A stretch of 64,000 bases of DNA from Alteribacter natronophilus (GTDB lineage Bacteria; Bacillota; Bacilli; Bacillales; Salisediminibacteriaceae): positions 210,963 through 274,962 of the forward strand of contig NZ_VCRO01000005.1 in NCBI RefSeq assembly GCF_006007885.1, read 5' to 3'. Positions 7,881-16,670 of the stretch are shown here, piece by piece. Under the pieces are notes generated by a model. That model worked only from the letters and a program-made list of their open reading frames with translations. It searched no databases and had not been told where the DNA came from. Every line of letters begins with the position of its first letter. The first letter of the stretch is position 1. The position numbers and the translations under genes are program-made.

Positions 7881-10058
7881 ATGATTGCACAGGCTGAACA
7901 GCTGCTTCATCAGCACTTTGGATACGAGAAGTTCCGCCCCGGCCAGGAACAGATCATCAGCCGGGTTTTTGAAGGCCGTCCTGTTATGGGCATCATGCCG
8001 ACCGGGGGAGGTAAATCGATCTGCTATCAGATCCCCTCCCTTCTTTTTCCCGGGCTAACCCTTGTCATCTCTCCCCTCATTTCCCTCATGAAGGATCAGG
8101 TCGATGAGCTGAAGGAAGCGCAGGTCGGCGCGGCTTTTATTAACAGTTCTTTGAGCTACGAGGAGACGGATGCGGTAATCGCTTCCGTGCGCGAAGGTGA
8201 AGTGAAGGTCCTTTACGTGGCGCCGGAGCGTTTTGAGATGCCCGGGTTTATCCAGCTGCTCCGTACGCTGGACGTGGCGCTTATCGCTGTTGACGAGGCA
8301 CACTGTGTCTCCCAGTGGGGGCACGACTTCCGCCCGAGCTACATGCGGATTCCGGAAGTGATTGGAAATCTCGGGCAGACCCCCTCCCTTCTTGCTCTGA
8401 CGGCAACGGCAACGCCTGAAGTGCGGGATGACATCTGCCGGGCGTTCGGCATCAATGCTGACAACGTTGTTCAGACCGGATTCGCACGGGACAACCTGTC
8501 GTTTCACGTTTTGAAAGGCCAGGCCCGTGACCGGTACATAACCGAATATGTCGGGAAAAATGCAGGTGAGCCGGGGATTATATATACTTCCACCCGTAAG
8601 GAAGCCGAGCGTATTCACGGGATGCTCGAGAATAAAGGGCTCGCGGCCGGCAAGTACCACGGCGGCATGTCCGGTGCAGCCCGCCAGTCGAGCCAGGAGG
8701 ACTTTGTGTACGACCGGATCGACGTGATGGTGGCGACCAACGCCTTCGGTATGGGGATCAACAAATCGAACGTGCGGTACGTCATTCATTTTCAGATTCC
8801 CGGCAATATCGAGAGCTACTACCAGGAAGCCGGCCGGGCCGGGCGTGACGGTGAGCCGTCGGAGTGTGTCCTTCTTTACTCCGCCCAGGACGTGCGGGTG
8901 CAGCAGTTTCTCATCGACCAGGGTGACGGCAGCGACGCGCGTAAGCAGAATGAAATGCAGAAGCTGAGGCAGATGGTGAACTACTGCCACACAGAAGGCT
9001 GCCTCCAGAGTTATATCCTCGAGTATTTCGGCGACAGCGGCGCAGAGCCGTGCGGCCGCTGCAGCAGCTGCACCGACACCCGGGAAACGGAAGACGTGAC
9101 CCGGGACGCCCAGATGGTATTTTCCTGCATTAAGCGGATGAACGAACGGTTCGGAAAAACGATGGTTGCCCAGGTGCTTACCGGTTCATCGAATCAGAAA
9201 GTGCGGGAGATGGGCTTTGAGCAGCTCTCAACATACGGGCTTATGAAAAGCCGGACCGCCAAAGACGTAGGTCAGTTCATTGATTATCTCGTTGCTGAAG
9301 AGTACCTGCGCATGACCGGGAGTGCCTATCCGGTGCTTGCCCTCGGTGAAAAAGCGGTACCTGTTTTAAAAGGTCATGAAAAAGTAGTGAAAAAAGCCGA
9401 ACAGAAAGTCGAGCGTGTGGCGGAAACCGATCCTCTTTTTGCAGAGCTTCGGGAACTGCGCCGGGAACTGGCCCGGGAGCACAGCATCGCCCCTTATATG
9501 GTGTTTTCCGACCGGACGCTAAAAGAACTGTGCCGGGTGATGCCGCGGGATGAACAGGCAATGCTCACCGTGAAAGGTGTCGGGGAGCAGAAAATTGAAA
9601 AGTACGGCACCGCCTTTCTCGAGCGGATCGCAGCGTATGCGGAGAAGAATGGTGATAGTGACAGCACCGGTTCAGTTGATGCAGCCGGTTCTGAAGCTGC
9701 CGGCACCGCAGGATACCCGGCGGAAACCGTGGACGATGCGCCCGGCGGGAGCAAACAGGCGGACAAAGTGCCGAGTCATTTTATTACGTTCCGTATGTAC
9801 GAAGACGGCGCGTCACTCGAAGTGATTGCCGAGGAGAGGGGCATAAAACGTTCCACTGCCGGCGAGCACCTGCTCCGCTGCGCGGATGAAGGAGAAAAAG
9901 TGGACTTTTCCCGGCTCGTCGGAGTGGAAGTCCAGGATCAGGTGAGAAACGTCGTGAAGGAAGTCGATCCTTCCGAGGGCCTCAAGCCGGTTAAGGAAGC
10001 GCTGCCTGACGGTGTGGAGTATTTTCAGATTAAAGCGGTGCTTCAGGGGTTTGTGTAG
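7881..10058 (+). CDS. recQ: ATP-dependent DNA helicase RecQ
   Basis: 3'-5' DNA helicase of 725 residues for recombination and replication repair. ATG 7881 follows AAAAGGAGCG. Motif I MPTGGGKS is near residue 39, the DEAH box in VDEAHCVSQWGHDFRPSY near 138, ATNAFGMGINK and the QEAGRAGRDG arginine-finger motif follow. The RQC zinc site has four Cys (CLQS then PCGRCSSC). An HRDC domain spans about 518-590. After a Ser/Thr/Gly/Ala linker, residues of about 630-675 form a helix-turn-helix-like unit (VIAEERGIKRSTAGEHL), as in long Bacillus RecQ proteins. Confidence 0.95.
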   Translation: MIAQAEQLLHQHFGYEKFRPGQEQIISRVFEGRPVMGIMPTGGGKSICYQIPSLLFPGLTLVISPLISLMKDQVDELKEAQVGAAFINSSLSYEETDAVIASVREGEVKVLYVAPERFEMPGFIQLLRTLDVALIAVDEAHCVSQWGHDFRPSYMRIPEVIGNLGQTPSLLALTATATPEVRDDICRAFGINADNVVQTGFARDNLSFHVLKGQARDRYITEYVGKNAGEPGIIYTSTRKEAERIHGMLENKGLAAGKYHGGMSGAARQSSQEDFVYDRIDVMVATNAFGMGINKSNVRYVIHFQIPGNIESYYQEAGRAGRDGEPSECVLLYSAQDVRVQQFLIDQGDGSDARKQNEMQKLRQMVNYCHTEGCLQSYILEYFGDSGAEPCGRCSSCTDTRETEDVTRDAQMVFSCIKRMNERFGKTMVAQVLTGSSNQKVREMGFEQLSTYGLMKSRTAKDVGQFIDYLVAEEYLRMTGSAYPVLALGEKAVPVLKGHEKVVKKAEQKVERVAETDPLFAELRELRRELAREHSIAPYMVFSDRTLKELCRVMPRDEQAMLTVKGVGEQKIEKYGTAFLERIAAYAEKNGDSDSTGSVDAAGSEAAGTAGYPAETVDDAPGGSKQADKVPSHFITFRMYEDGASLEVIAEERGIKRSTAGEHLLRCADEGEKVDFSRLVGVEVQDQVRNVVKEVDPSEGLKPVKEALPDGVEYFQIKAVLQGFV

Positions 10059-10240
10059 TTGAGTGTTTTTTTGCCCGCTGGTTATTTTCCTGGACAGGGA
10101 GTGAATCTTCCGGAATTCTTCGGGAGATTCCGTCATAAGCCCTTCATTGAAAATCATTTTTTAAATGCGGGTCTATACCTCCCTGGTCTTTAATAGGATA
10201 GTCAGTAGTGGACTGATTCCTGAAAACGGGAGGCCAGATT

Positions 10241-10894
10241 ATGTATCCGAATCTACCGGCGCACCGAAACGATGAGACGAGGAACATGATTAAAGTGAAA
10301 GGCGAGGGATCGGTTACCTCTGCACCTGACCGGGCGGATGTAGCGCTCGGGGTGGTGAACGAAGAAATGGATGTGGGTACCGCCCAGCAGGAAAATGCCG
10401 AAGCGATCAGAAATGTTATCGACGCGGTCACCTCTCTTGGTGTACCTGAGGAAAACATTCAGACGGTCGAGTACCGTATCGATACGCAGTATGACTTCAT
10501 AGACGGTGAACAGCAGTTTAGGGGTTACCGTGTCACTCATATGCTTCAGATCACCCTGGACGATCTCGATCTCACCGGTCAGGTGGTGGATGACGCGGTT
10601 GAGGCCGGCGCCAACACGATTTCATCGATCACCTTCTCCATTTCGGACCCCGCTTCTCTTTATAACGAGGCGCTGGAACTGGCTCTTCGGGATGCAAAAG
10701 GAAAAGCGGAGACGATCGCAGATGAGCTTGGCGTGTTCGTAGATGAACCCCCTGTTACAGTACGTGAAATATCCCCATCGACATCACCTGTGCCGTATCA
10801 GACGGCGCTTTACGCCAAAGCGGAGGGCACCCCGATTCAGCCGGGAACTCTGACGATTCTGGCATTGGTGGAAACGGATTACAGGTATAACTGA
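10241..10894 (+). CDS. SIMPL domain (DUF541) protein
   Basis: A 217-residue protein that is almost entirely one SIMPL/DUF541 domain: IKVKGEGSVTSAPDRADV opens it, and TLDDLDLTGQVVDDAVEAGA and LALRDAKGKAETIADELG are typical core segments. The ATG at 10241 has GGGAGG seven bases upstream. No signal peptide or lipobox is visible, so this copy seems cytoplasmic, unlike many periplasmic homologues. Family members are linked to oxidative stress, kinase signalling or oligomeric ring shells, but no biochemical function can be assigned here. Confidence 0.85.
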   Translation: MYPNLPAHRNDETRNMIKVKGEGSVTSAPDRADVALGVVNEEMDVGTAQQENAEAIRNVIDAVTSLGVPEENIQTVEYRIDTQYDFIDGEQQFRGYRVTHMLQITLDDLDLTGQVVDDAVEAGANTISSITFSISDPASLYNEALELALRDAKGKAETIADELGVFVDEPPVTVREISPSTSPVPYQTALYAKAEGTPIQPGTLTILALVETDYRYN

Positions 10895-10905
10895 TAATAA
10901 TGCCG

Positions 10906-10936
10906 GCCTGCCCGTTATTGGGCAGGCGGTTTTTTT
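10906..10936 (+). terminator. Intrinsic terminator of the SIMPL gene
   Basis: GCCTGCCC-GTTATT-GGGCAGGC followed by GG and seven T residues. Confidence 0.9.
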
Positions 10937-10963
10937 GCTTTGAACCCCTTTCAATCCGTTTAA

Positions 10964-11000
10964 AAAGCGGCTCATCCCTTATTTACGGGTGAGCCGCTTT
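10964..11000 (-). terminator. Intrinsic terminator of the SMP-30 gene
   Basis: AAAGCGGCTCA pairs perfectly with TGAGCCGCTTT (11 bp). Reading leftwards, the stem ends in a T-run just past the SMP-30 stop codon. Confidence 0.8.
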
Positions 11001-11005
11001 GGCTT

Positions 11006-11845
11006 TTACTGCGCGCCACGGACGATAAATACGCTGCCGGATTCGGGGTATTCGATCAGGTCCGGTTCCGTGAGTCCCACCGATGCGGTGGTGATGAACA
11101 GGTCCTGTGCGTCAGGGCCGCCGAATGCGGGACAGGTGACTTTCTTTGCCGGAACCTCGACTGAATCCACCCATGTCCCTTCGTCCGGGTCGATAACCGC
11201 CGTTTTGTATCCGCCGAAAAGAGCGACCCAAAGGCGCCCTTCCCGATCGATTGTCATGCCATCCGGAACGCCGTCCTCCTCCTGAAATGTGTAGACGATT
11301 TCCTTATTGGCAATTGCACCGGTTGTTTCGTCGTAATGAAACTTCAGTACGCACCGGGTGCCGGTATCGATGTAGTACATCGTAACGGCTTTTTTATTCC
11401 ATGCAAGTCCGTTGGATGTAGTCACATTTTTAAGAACGGTTGTACGGGTGCCGTTCTTGTCCCAGCAGTAAAGAGCCCCCGCTTCCTTCTGGCCGTTTTC
11501 TCCCATTGTGCCGGCCCAGAATCGTCCCCATGGGTCAAGCTTTCCGTCATTGAAACGAACCCCTTCAGGCAGGTCGAGTACATCCACCGGTTCTGCTTTA
11601 TTTGTAATTTTGTCCCACAGGTACAGGCCGTCCTCAAACACGACGTAGCGGCATGTACCCTTTTTTCCACCGAGTGCGCATGGCCGTTTTTCGGTGGGGT
11701 ATTTTTTTATTTCAGCTTCATTGTACCCGAATTCATAAATGGCATGTCCCTCGATATCGACCCAGTACAACCGCTCGTCCTCGCTGCACCAGAGCGGACC
11801 CTCTCCAAGTTTATTTTCGCAGTGTACCAGTTTCTCTGCTTTCAC
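11006..11845 (-). CDS. SMP-30/gluconolactonase family protein
   Basis: Six-bladed beta-propeller lactonase of the SMP-30/regucalcin family, probably hydrolysing a sugar lactone with a divalent metal. The metal-ligand regions are visible: LGEGPLW (Glu), RFNDGKLDPWGRFWAGTM (Asn), SNGLAW (Asn) and PDGMTIDREGRLW (Asp). I choose GTG 11845 (279 residues) because GGAGGG lies upstream and the product then starts shortly before the first blade; the frame is open to an ATG at 11893, which would add 16 residues with no family similarity. The substrate is unknown and there are no sugar genes next to it. Confidence 0.85.
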   Translation of the reverse strand: MKAEKLVHCENKLGEGPLWCSEDERLYWVDIEGHAIYEFGYNEAEIKKYPTEKRPCALGGKKGTCRYVVFEDGLYLWDKITNKAEPVDVLDLPEGVRFNDGKLDPWGRFWAGTMGENGQKEAGALYCWDKNGTRTTVLKNVTTSNGLAWNKKAVTMYYIDTGTRCVLKFHYDETTGAIANKEIVYTFQEEDGVPDGMTIDREGRLWVALFGGYKTAVIDPDEGTWVDSVEVPAKKVTCPAFGGPDAQDLFITTASVGLTEPDLIEYPESGSVFIVRGAQ

Positions 11846-11932
11846 ACCGATCAGTCCCTCCGTCAGTTTATGATGATAGTAACTTTTTACCACTTACAGT
11901 TGCGCGGGAAACCTGAAAAAAAGACACCTGTA

Positions 11933-13252
11933 TTATACAGATGCCTTCGTCTGGCTTTCTTCATGCACAGACAGCGCTTTTTCAAGCATGTCCAGTCCTT
12001 CGTCGATCTGCTCTTTTGTAACGGTAAGCGGCGGGATCATCCGGATCACTTCGCTTGCGTTGCCGCAGAAATAGAACAGGACACCGTTTTCCAGGGCTGT
12101 GTCGAGAATGCTGAACATGGCGTCACCATCAGGAAGACCGGTTTCAGGATCGACAATTTCGATGCCGATCATCAGACCCTCCCCGCGGATTTTACCGATG
12201 CACGAGTGGGATTCCTTTATCTCTTCGAGTCGTTTTTTTGCGTAGGACCCGAGGGTTCTGCTGTTTTCAAGAAGGTGTTCCTCTTCGATTACGTCGAGGA
12301 CGGCAAGGGCGGCTTCGCAGGCGATAGGATTACCGCCGAAGGTTGTCCCGTGACTGCCCATCGGCCATTTTTCCATCAGTGCCTTCGGTGCTGCGGTTGC
12401 ACTCAGGGGCATGCCGTTTGCAATGCCCTTGGCAATGGCCATAATGTCCGGCTCGACGCCGAACGTCTGGGCTGCGAACATTTCACCGGTTCGGCCGAAT
12501 CCGGTCTGCACTTCGTCAAAAATAAGGAGAAATCCGTAGCGGTCGCAGATTTCCCGGACTTTTTTCAGCCACGAAGCCGGCGGAATAATGTAGCCCCCTT
12601 CCCCGAGCACCGGTTCAAGAATGACGGCTGCCACTTCATCGGCAGTGACCTGGTGTTTCAGAAGCTGGTCGAAATCGTGCTCGAGTTTATCGATGACATA
12701 CGCTTCCGGGTCGGCACCTTCAGGGCAGGAGGAAGAATCCGCAAACGGCACCTGAAACGTGCCGGTGTGAGGCTGAAACTTCCGGTATTTTGCCTTGGAG
12801 GTACTCACGCTCATGGCTCCCTGGGAACGGCCGTGGAAGCATCCCGTAAACGAGACAATGTAGGGGCGCTCGGTCACGTGACGGGCAAGCTTCATAGCTC
12901 CTTCGATCGCTTCCGTCCCGCTGTTGGAGAAAAAGAAGCAGTCGATCTCTCCCGGCATAACGTCGGCGAGGCGATCGGCCAGCGTCAGAATCGAGTCGTA
13001 CATGATAACACCGGATGGCCCGTGGGCAAGGTGGTCGGCGCCACGCTTGATGGCGTCCACCACTTTCGGATGCCGATGGCCCACGTTTGTCGTGGCAATG
13101 CCGGACGTGAAATCAAGATACGTCTTCCCATCGGCGCCGTAGTAATAGCAGCCTTCTTCCTTTACCACCGGCAGATTCGGATGGTCCTTTGCCATGCTCG
13201 GTGCGAGGCGGTCACCCATGTTGTCGTATTTGTGTTTCCAGCTGAATGTCAT
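11933..13252 (-). CDS. Class III PLP aminotransferase (GabT/acetylornithine type)
   Basis: A 439-residue pyridoxal-phosphate omega-aminotransferase. It shows the cofactor loop [17 protein letters not shown], the [10 protein letters not shown] segment, [14 protein letters not shown], and the Schiff-base lysine in [13 protein letters not shown], followed by [13 protein letters not shown]. The start at 13252 has AAAGGAG upstream. The closest named group by eye is 4-aminobutyrate aminotransferase-like, but the amino donor cannot be decided. It lies 140 bp downstream of the YjiH-type permease gene in the same direction; the family C repeats sit in that gap. A shared operon for an amine is possible. 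Confidence 0.85.
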   Translation of the reverse strand: MTFSWKHKYDNMGDRLAPSMAKDHPNLPVVKEEGCYYYGADGKTYLDFTSGIATTNVGHRHPKVVDAIKRGADHLAHGPSGVIMYDSILTLADRLADVMPGEIDCFFFSNSGTEAIEGAMKLARHVTERPYIVSFTGCFHGRSQGAMSVSTSKAKYRKFQPHTGTFQVPFADSSSCPEGADPEAYVIDKLEHDFDQLLKHQVTADEVAAVILEPVLGEGGYIIPPASWLKKVREICDRYGFLLIFDEVQTGFGRTGEMFAAQTFGVEPDIMAIAKGIANGMPLSATAAPKALMEKWPMGSHGTTFGGNPIACEAALAVLDVIEEEHLLENSRTLGSYAKKRLEEIKESHSCIGKIRGEGLMIGIEIVDPETGLPDGDAMFSILDTALENGVLFYFCGNASEVIRMIPPLTVTKEQIDEGLDMLEKALSVHEESQTKASV

Positions 13253-13306
13253 GGTGTGTCTACTCCTTTTTTGGATTTTGGTTTCTAGTATTTATGATGA
13301 TGGTTT

Positions 13307-13386
13307 CTTGTCCTTATTTCAATCTACTTGTACTTAATTTAATTTTCTTGTCCTTATTTCAATTTACTTGTACTTAACCCACTTCG
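13307..13386 (-). repeat. 20-bp repeat family C, four units
   Basis: Four head-to-tail units of 20 bp begin at 13307, 13327, 13347 and 13367 on the plus strand, each opening CTTGTNCTTA with N alternating C, A, C, A. The true period is therefore 40 bp. In gene orientation (minus) the core is TAAGNACAAG, beginning right after the stop codon of the permease gene. Same layout as families A and B in this window, but unrelated in sequence. Confidence 0.8.
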
Positions 13387-13392
13387 CGCGGT

Positions 13393-14787
13393 TTAGAAGA
13401 ACAGCCAGTGCGCCATGAGGGCGGCGATTGGCAGCGTTACGAGTGTACGCTGGATAAAGATAACCGCGAGTTCCCACAGCTTGAGGGGAATCTTGGAGCG
13501 GATGAGCAGGATGCCGATTTCGGACATGTAAATGAGCTGGGTCAGAGACAGAACGCCGATTACAAAACGTGTAAGTTCCGACTCAATGCCGCTTCCGATG
13601 ACGGCCGGCAGGAACATATCGGCAAATCCGACGATGACGGCCGGTGCAGCTGCTTCTGCTTCCGGAATCCGGAGCAGTTCAAGAAAAGGCACGACCGGCG
13701 TTGAGAGAATGTCAAATACCGGTGTGAACTCGGCGATAATGAGTGCCGCGGTTCCGAGCACCATCACGAGCGGCAGAAGTCCTGCCCAGATATCGATTAC
13801 GTTACGGACGCCTTTCATGGCAACGGCTTTCGGGCTGGTCACCTGTTCAGCTTTATCGACACCCTGTTTGACTGCCCACTTAAAAGTGGACGTATTTTCA
13901 GGTACCGATTCGTTGATCTGCTGTCCTGCAGGCTCGTAGTACGTGTCTTTTTTAAGAGAGAGCGGCGGAATACGCGGGCAGATGATCGCTGCGGCGATTC
14001 CGGCCACAACTACGGTGAAGTAGAATTCGAGAAACATATGTTCAATACCGATGACGTTAGCAATGACGAGACTGAACGCGATCGAAGCAATGGAAAAGTT
14101 CGTCGCCACCACTGCAGCCTCTCTTCTGGAATAGTAGCCGCCTTCGTACTGCTTCGTTGTAAGGAGTACCCCTACCGTACCGCTTCCCATCCAGGATGCC
14201 ATGGCGTCAACAGACGATCGTCCCGGCAGTTTAAAGAGCGGATGCATTACCTTTCTTACAAGTGTACCGATAAAATCCATCAGGCCGTATTCGAGCAGAA
14301 GCGGCATGAACAGGCTCGCAAACAGGAACCATACGGCCAGTACAGGGAGAAGGTCGTAGAGCACGACTCCGCCGGTAAATTCGTGACCGACAACGGCAGG
14401 TCCCCACTGCATGAGAGTCATGACGCCGGCGATGGCACCGAGAGCTCTCAGTGCGGCCCACAGCGCAGGCACTTTAAAAATGGCAGAGACAGCGGGATAG
14501 CGTTCCGTGGCTGTCTGCGGCAGCGCTGACCAGATGATCGTAAATACTGCCGATAGAACAAGTACAGCTGTCAGTCCGGGTACGAGATACGGACCGGCTG
14601 CCTGCTGAAGGGCGTCAGCCATGAGGCCGAGGCCAATGGTGATCGTCCCGTCTATGCTGATCGGAATCAGGAAAAGAAGGATCCCGATCATGGAAGGAAT
14701 GATAAATTTTGCATAATGTTTAGCTGTGTACTCTTTTTCATTCAAATCCGTGTACGTCTGCTGGTTATATTCGTAGGTCGTCTTCAC
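13393..14787 (-). CDS. YjiH family membrane transporter (nucleoside-recognition/Gate domain)
   Basis: A polytopic membrane protein of 464 residues with about ten hydrophobic segments, recognisable as the YjiH family with a Gate (nucleoside recognition) domain (for example SVDAMASWMGSGTVGVLLT and IGSGIESELTRFVIGVLSLTQ). GTG 14787 with GAGGAG upstream is the start. YjiH proteins are putative transporters with no proven substrate. The neighbouring aminotransferase and amidohydrolase suggest, as inference only, uptake of a nitrogen compound. Upstream of it, 14788-14930 is AT-rich and probably holds its promoter, but I cannot place the boxes with confidence. Confidence 0.8.
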   Translation of the reverse strand: MKTTYEYNQQTYTDLNEKEYTAKHYAKFIIPSMIGILLFLIPISIDGTITIGLGLMADALQQAAGPYLVPGLTAVLVLSAVFTIIWSALPQTATERYPAVSAIFKVPALWAALRALGAIAGVMTLMQWGPAVVGHEFTGGVVLYDLLPVLAVWFLFASLFMPLLLEYGLMDFIGTLVRKVMHPLFKLPGRSSVDAMASWMGSGTVGVLLTTKQYEGGYYSRREAAVVATNFSIASIAFSLVIANVIGIEHMFLEFYFTVVVAGIAAAIICPRIPPLSLKKDTYYEPAGQQINESVPENTSTFKWAVKQGVDKAEQVTSPKAVAMKGVRNVIDIWAGLLPLVMVLGTAALIIAEFTPVFDILSTPVVPFLELLRIPEAEAAAPAVIVGFADMFLPAVIGSGIESELTRFVIGVLSLTQLIYMSEIGILLIRSKIPLKLWELAVIFIQRTLVTLPIAALMAHWLFF

Positions 14788-14975
14788 CGTTCTCTCTCCT
14801 CGTGTATATTTAGTCTTAAAAATTAATAATTATGATTGCGTCTGATAGTTTATAATACTAGCACGTCTGTGTATTAAAATACAACATGATATTTCGGTTT
14901 TTCTCGAAAAACCGCGAAAAAACATGATTGCGAACCTCGCAATATACACGAAAAGGTTTATTTATTCATAAAAAA

Positions 14976-15002
14976 AGAGAGGTCCCCTCTCGGAACCTCT
15001 CT
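14976..15002. terminator. Hairpin terminator after the amidohydrolase gene
   Basis: AGAGAGGT pairs with ACCTCTCT (8 bp) across 11 nt; an A-run on the left gives a T-run for the minus strand. Confidence 0.75.
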
Positions 15003-15037
15003 ATCTCTGAATTTCCAGTATTCTCTTATACGATCCC

Positions 15038-16468
15038 TTACAACATGCCTTCCCTGACCATTTCCAGAATGTCACTGTCGGCTTTTTTTAGATCGTCTGC
15101 GGCGCGCACGCTTAAGTCATCTGCTGCTTTCTGTGCTTTTTGCACAGCTTCTTTTGCGTCCACGGTCTGAATCTGACGGTCTTCCATGACGATTGTGCCA
15201 TCGATGATGGACATTTCCACCTCGTGTCCCCGCGCGGAATATACGAGATTGGGAACGATATTTCGGATCGGGTCTGTGAGAACCGGGAACAGGGACGGCT
15301 GTTCCCCGTCAATGACAATCACGTCTGCTTTTTTCCCCGGAGAAAGGCTGCCGATCTCGTTTTCCAGGCCGAGCACCCGCGCACCTTCAATCGTTGCTGA
15401 GCGTAGGGCGAGCGTGGCATTGAACACAGTCGGGCTTTTCCGCTTTACTTTGTTCAGAAGAGCGGCCATCTTCATTTCATTGAACATCTGGTTGCAGTTG
15501 TTACCCGGTGCCTGATCGGATCCGAGACAGGCGCGGCCGCCGTTTTCAAGGAATGTGAGCATCGGCGGTACCAGGCCGTCAATGATGCCGATGCTGCCGG
15601 CACAGTAAATAAGTCCTGCTCCGCTTTTTGCAACGGTTGCCGTTTCCTCGTCCTTAGCTTCAGTCAGGTGAACAGCGAGGAGCCGGTCGTTCAGAAAGCC
15701 GTGTTCCTCCAGAAAAGGAATGCTGCGTTTTCCGTACCTTTTTTCCATCTGCCCGATTTCACGGTCGCCCTGGGCTACATGCATATGAAGTTTGGTCCCG
15801 TGTTCTTCGGCCAGATTCTGCATGTCTTTCAGGAGCTCCAGGCTCATCATGTCCGGCCCCTGTGGACCTGACAGGGCAACAATTCTGCCTTTTTCACGAA
15901 ACGGGTACTTTTCGAGAAGTTCCACGTTCCGCTGCCTTTTTTCCTCGCCGACTGCCGTATCGAACGGATAAAGATCCCCCACTTCAAGCTCGGCAATGGT
16001 CTCCGGCATTTCATTCACCATTTCGGTAACGACGGCACGGGCACCGATCCGCTCGTAATTTTCCGCCAGAGTGGGCATATGATCGTTGTAATCCCCAAAC
16101 GTCGTGGTGCCGGCCTGAAGACCTTCAATTATATTGACCATGGAACCGAGCTTTTTATCCTCTGTTGTAAGGTGGCGGGCAAATGGCCAGATCCCTTTCT
16201 GCATCCAGTCGTTCATATCCTGGGCTACACCCCGGATAAGCGTGAGGCCGGTATGCATGTGGGCATCTATGAAGCCGGGCATGACAATTTTTCCGGTGCC
16301 GTCAATCGTCCGGTGTGCGGTAAAATGGCGGGTTATCTCGCTCGTGGGACCGGCCGCTGCGATGGTACTGCCGGTGATGGCAATGGCCCCATCAGGTATG
16401 TAGCCGACACCTTTTCCTTCCATTGTGAGCAGGTGTGCTCCGGTAATCATGAGGTCTGCTGTTTTCAT
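15038..16468 (-). CDS. Amidohydrolase superfamily deaminase/chlorohydrolase-like protein
   Basis: Metal-dependent hydrolase of 476 residues in the TrzA/AtzA/SsnA-type branch. Metal-site signatures are DAHMHTG (HxH), the His in LHMHVAQG, the His in LLAVHLTEA, and the Asp in CLGSDQAPG. The start ATG follows AAGGAGTGAT. Family members deaminate or dechlorinate guanine, methylthioadenosine, cytosine or triazines; the specificity cannot be read here. The protein has the C-terminal KADVIVIDGEQPSLFP beta-sandwich strand typical of the superfamily. Confidence 0.85.
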   Translation of the reverse strand: MKTADLMITGAHLLTMEGKGVGYIPDGAIAITGSTIAAAGPTSEITRHFTAHRTIDGTGKIVMPGFIDAHMHTGLTLIRGVAQDMNDWMQKGIWPFARHLTTEDKKLGSMVNIIEGLQAGTTTFGDYNDHMPTLAENYERIGARAVVTEMVNEMPETIAELEVGDLYPFDTAVGEEKRQRNVELLEKYPFREKGRIVALSGPQGPDMMSLELLKDMQNLAEEHGTKLHMHVAQGDREIGQMEKRYGKRSIPFLEEHGFLNDRLLAVHLTEAKDEETATVAKSGAGLIYCAGSIGIIDGLVPPMLTFLENGGRACLGSDQAPGNNCNQMFNEMKMAALLNKVKRKSPTVFNATLALRSATIEGARVLGLENEIGSLSPGKKADVIVIDGEQPSLFPVLTDPIRNIVPNLVYSARGHEVEMSIIDGTIVMEDRQIQTVDAKEAVQKAQKAADDLSVRAADDLKKADSDILEMVREGML

Positions 16469-16499
16469 CTGGTATCACTCCTTGAATTGTTCTGCTGTG

Positions 16500-16528
16500 T
16501 TGACAGCATGGGCTGCACTTTTTAAAAT
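16500..16528 (+). promoter_or_regulatory. Consensus sigma-A promoter for the DMT transporter transcript
   Basis: TTGACA at 16500-16505, 17-bp spacer, TAAAAT at 16523-16528. It implies a transcription start near 16535 and an untranslated leader of about 135 nt. Confidence 0.8.
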
Positions 16529-16534
16529 AGATAA

Positions 16535-16670
16535 AGAGATACTGAACTAAAACCTCCCGCGGACCGGGAGGACGTGGATTTTTCTAAGAGCAGATGACTC
16601 TTACTTTTCGCCACACATCCGTAGGCTGGGTGTGTGGTTTTTATATGCCTTTTTATGGAGGGAAATCATA
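16535..16670 (+). promoter_or_regulatory. Structured leader RNA with terminator, candidate riboswitch or attenuator
   Basis: Three hairpins in a row: CCTCCCG-CGGAC-CGGGAGG (16553-16571), AAGAG-CAGATGA-CTCTT (16586-16602), and a 10-bp stem CCACACATCC/GGGTGTGTGG (16611-16637) followed by five T residues, which is a good intrinsic terminator. The first CCTCCC is complementary to the gene's own Shine-Dalgarno GGAGGG (16657-16662), so an alternative pairing could hide it. No known riboswitch consensus is recognisable to me. Confidence 0.6.

Noticed and set aside
11336-13288. A 650-codon open frame on the plus strand
   Set aside because: It is antisense to the SMP-30 and aminotransferase genes, which have full family motifs. 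Codon bias of the true genes leaves the antisense frame open; the same holds for the long antisense frame over the ABC exporter (24452-26203).
13307-13386. CRISPR array at any of the short-repeat loci (families A, B, C)
   Set aside because: Units are only 20-21 bp with 10-bp spacers that are themselves related between units, and no cas genes are present.
16535-16670. Guanidine (ykkC or mini-ykkC) riboswitch before the DMT gene
   Set aside because: The ACGR-loop hairpins and the ykkC core are not present; only one ACG follows the first stem, outside a loop.
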